Origin: JAKEGK01 sp050116575
Lineage (GTDB): Bacteria > Pseudomonadota > Gammaproteobacteria > SZUA-152
DNA length: 5,669 nt
NCBI GenBank assembly: GCA_050116575.1
Contig: JASFOJ010000234.1
Span: 1 to 5,669 of the forward strand
Direction: 5' to 3'
Positions 4,432-5,669 of this stretch are shown one piece after another. The notes below the pieces were generated by a model that searched no databases, was not told the origin of the DNA, and worked only from the letters and a program-made list of their open reading frames with translations. Each line of letters starts with the position of its first letter. Within the stretch, counting starts at the first letter, position 1. The position numbers and the translations under genes are program-made.

Positions 4432-5669
4432 GTGTTGCGCCCGGTTGTTATCCCCTTAGCTGGTCTTATATTCCTCGTCGGCGCTATAGCCGGCGCGGCC
4501 GAAGATAAGGTTGGTGGTCCAGCCCCGCAGGGCGCTGAGCTGAAAGATTTGTATTTCGGTGAGGCCCTGTTCTATGCCTACCAGGGCGAGTACTTTGACG
4601 CCATTTCGAGACTGGATACCGAACTTGCTCAATACTACGGCCTGGATGAGCCGCGCCTGAACTCCCTTTATTATCACATCGACAGTGCCGAATTCGACGT
4701 GGGTGACTTCGAACTGTATTACCGCATGCACAAACGTGCCGGGCGCGCGATCAAGGCGGTTATCGAGGGAAACGTCGCAGAGAAAGTGCGCAATGAGGCT
4801 ATTTACCGCCTGGCGAAGATTTATTACCAAAAGCAGCAACCATTAAACGCGCTGCACACCATCGAAAAACTCAAGGGCGAACTACCTGAAAAAATCCGCT
4901 TCGAAGAGCCCTTTTTGCGTGCGCAGATCTATATGGCGACGGGGAAGTTTTCGGACGCCATTAAATTGCTCAAAGGTATCGAGGGCGCTCAAGGTGTTAA
5001 GGGGTACGCCGGCTATAACCTTGGTGTAGCGTTGTTCCAGAGCGGAAAAGAGGAACAGGGCATTGCGCAACTGGCCAAGGTCGGACAACTCGAGTCCGGC
5101 AATGAGCGGGTGGAGGCGATACGGGACAAGGCTAACCTGGTACTGGGCTTCAGGCTTCTGGAAGCGGACAAACCAGCCCAGGCCAAACAGTATTTGCAGC
5201 GTGTGCGTTTGACCGGGCCATTTTCCAACAAAGCATTGTTGGGAGCCGGCTGGGCCGCCGCCGCCACGGGTACCTACGACCGGGCCCTGGTTCCCTGGAC
5301 CATGTTGGCCAAGCGCAACATCACCAACAAGTCTGTGCAGGAGGTATTGCTGGGTGTGCCCTACGCCTATGGTAAGCTCGATATCTACGGCAAGGCCGCA
5401 ATTTTATATGGACAGGCACTGGAAACCTACAGCCAGGAAATTGAACGGCTCGACGCCTCCATCACCAGTATTCGGCAGGGGAAATTTCTCAAGGCGGTCA
5501 TTCGGGAAGAACTCAAAAAGGATAAGAACTGGCTGATTCATCTCAGGCAGTTACCGGATACACCCGAAACGTACTATCTCAGCCAAATGATGGCGTCCCA
5601 TGATTTTCAGGAATCGTTGAAAAATTATTTCGACCTGGCGGAACTGGAAAAGCGGTTGAAACTCTGGGG
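4432..5669 (+). CDS. secreted TPR-repeat protein (partial, runs off right edge)
   Basis: The open frame gives 412 codons and is not finished at the window end. An N-terminal hydrophobic stretch (about 5-22, ending AIAGAA) looks like a signal peptide, so the protein is probably periplasmic or an outer-membrane-associated scaffold. Helical pairs with TPR-like spacing occur at about 39-70, 121-150, 157-185, 192-220, 231-260, 265-295 and 303-335; the clearest are FLRAQIYMATGKFSDAIKLL (161-180) and YNLGVALFQSGKEEQGIAQL (195-214). TPRs bind protein partners. Beyond 335 the sequence becomes a charged helical region (ERLDASITSI; LAELEKRLKL), possibly coiled coil. Start: GTG at 4432, or TTG at 4435 with GGTGA 7 nt upstream; the ATG at 4427 is in another frame and stops at once. 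It directly follows the coiled-coil protein gene and is probably translated with it. Specific function unknown. Confidence 0.88.
   Translation, partial: MLRPVVIPLAGLIFLVGAIAGAAEDKVGGPAPQGAELKDLYFGEALFYAYQGEYFDAISRLDTELAQYYGLDEPRLNSLYYHIDSAEFDVGDFELYYRMHKRAGRAIKAVIEGNVAEKVRNEAIYRLAKIYYQKQQPLNALHTIEKLKGELPEKIRFEEPFLRAQIYMATGKFSDAIKLLKGIEGAQGVKGYAGYNLGVALFQSGKEEQGIAQLAKVGQLESGNERVEAIRDKANLVLGFRLLEADKPAQAKQYLQRVRLTGPFSNKALLGAGWAAAATGTYDRALVPWTMLAKRNITNKSVQEVLLGVPYAYGKLDIYGKAAILYGQALETYSQEIERLDASITSIRQGKFLKAVIREELKKDKNWLIHLRQLPDTPETYYLSQMMASHDFQESLKNYFDLAELEKRLKLW

Noticed and set aside
4456..5267. Several minus-strand open frames under the TPR gene
   Set aside because: They are shadows of the plus-strand coding frame, which is open for 412 codons and has clear repeat structure.

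Overview
The window looks like ordinary chromosomal DNA of a Gram-negative proteobacterium, most likely a gammaproteobacterium. The grounds are Sec signal peptides ending in A-x-A, a periplasmic iron-uptake operon behind a well-matched Fur box, a YbgC-type thioesterase, a CheY-like regulator, and a secreted coiled-coil protein paired with a TPR protein. I cannot name the genus. No insertion sequence, phage gene, tRNA, rRNA or CRISPR array is visible.

Left part (1-1392, minus strand): an iron-import operon. A sigma70-type promoter (-35 TTGTAA, 17-bp spacer, -10 TATCAT) is overlapped by a Fur box. It drives a small periplasmic cupredoxin-like protein (991-1314), followed 18 nt later by an FTR1-family iron permease that runs off the left edge (972 to <1). 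The permease frame does not stop where FTR1 proteins normally end. It continues in frame through a signal-peptide-like eighth hydrophobic segment into a secreted domain, so it appears to be a permease fused to an exported protein.

Middle (1393-3300): a 277-bp gap upstream of the Fur operon holds a four-unit imperfect tandem repeat and an 8-bp-arm inverted repeat. Next comes a hotdog-fold thioesterase gene on the minus strand, broken by a single-base frameshift at 1774-1779; the remaining frame reads on as a normal C-terminus. Divergent from it is a 128-aa three-helix membrane protein of unknown function (2230-2616), preceded by several palindromes. Converging on that gene is a response regulator with an intact receiver domain and no recognised output domain (2650-3300).

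Right part (3301-5669): about 617 bp without a credible gene contain three 10-bp direct repeats abutting the regulator start, a run of short hairpins and a terminator-like stem with a T-tract. Then a plus-strand two-gene operon follows: a secreted coiled-coil protein with a beta-rich domain (3918-4427) and, 4 nt later, a secreted TPR-repeat protein that runs off the right edge (4432 to >5669).

The iron operon is the only functional group whose role can be assigned with confidence. The most unusual points are the permease fusion, the uncharacterised coiled-coil/TPR pair, and the clusters of short repeats and hairpins around the response regulator.
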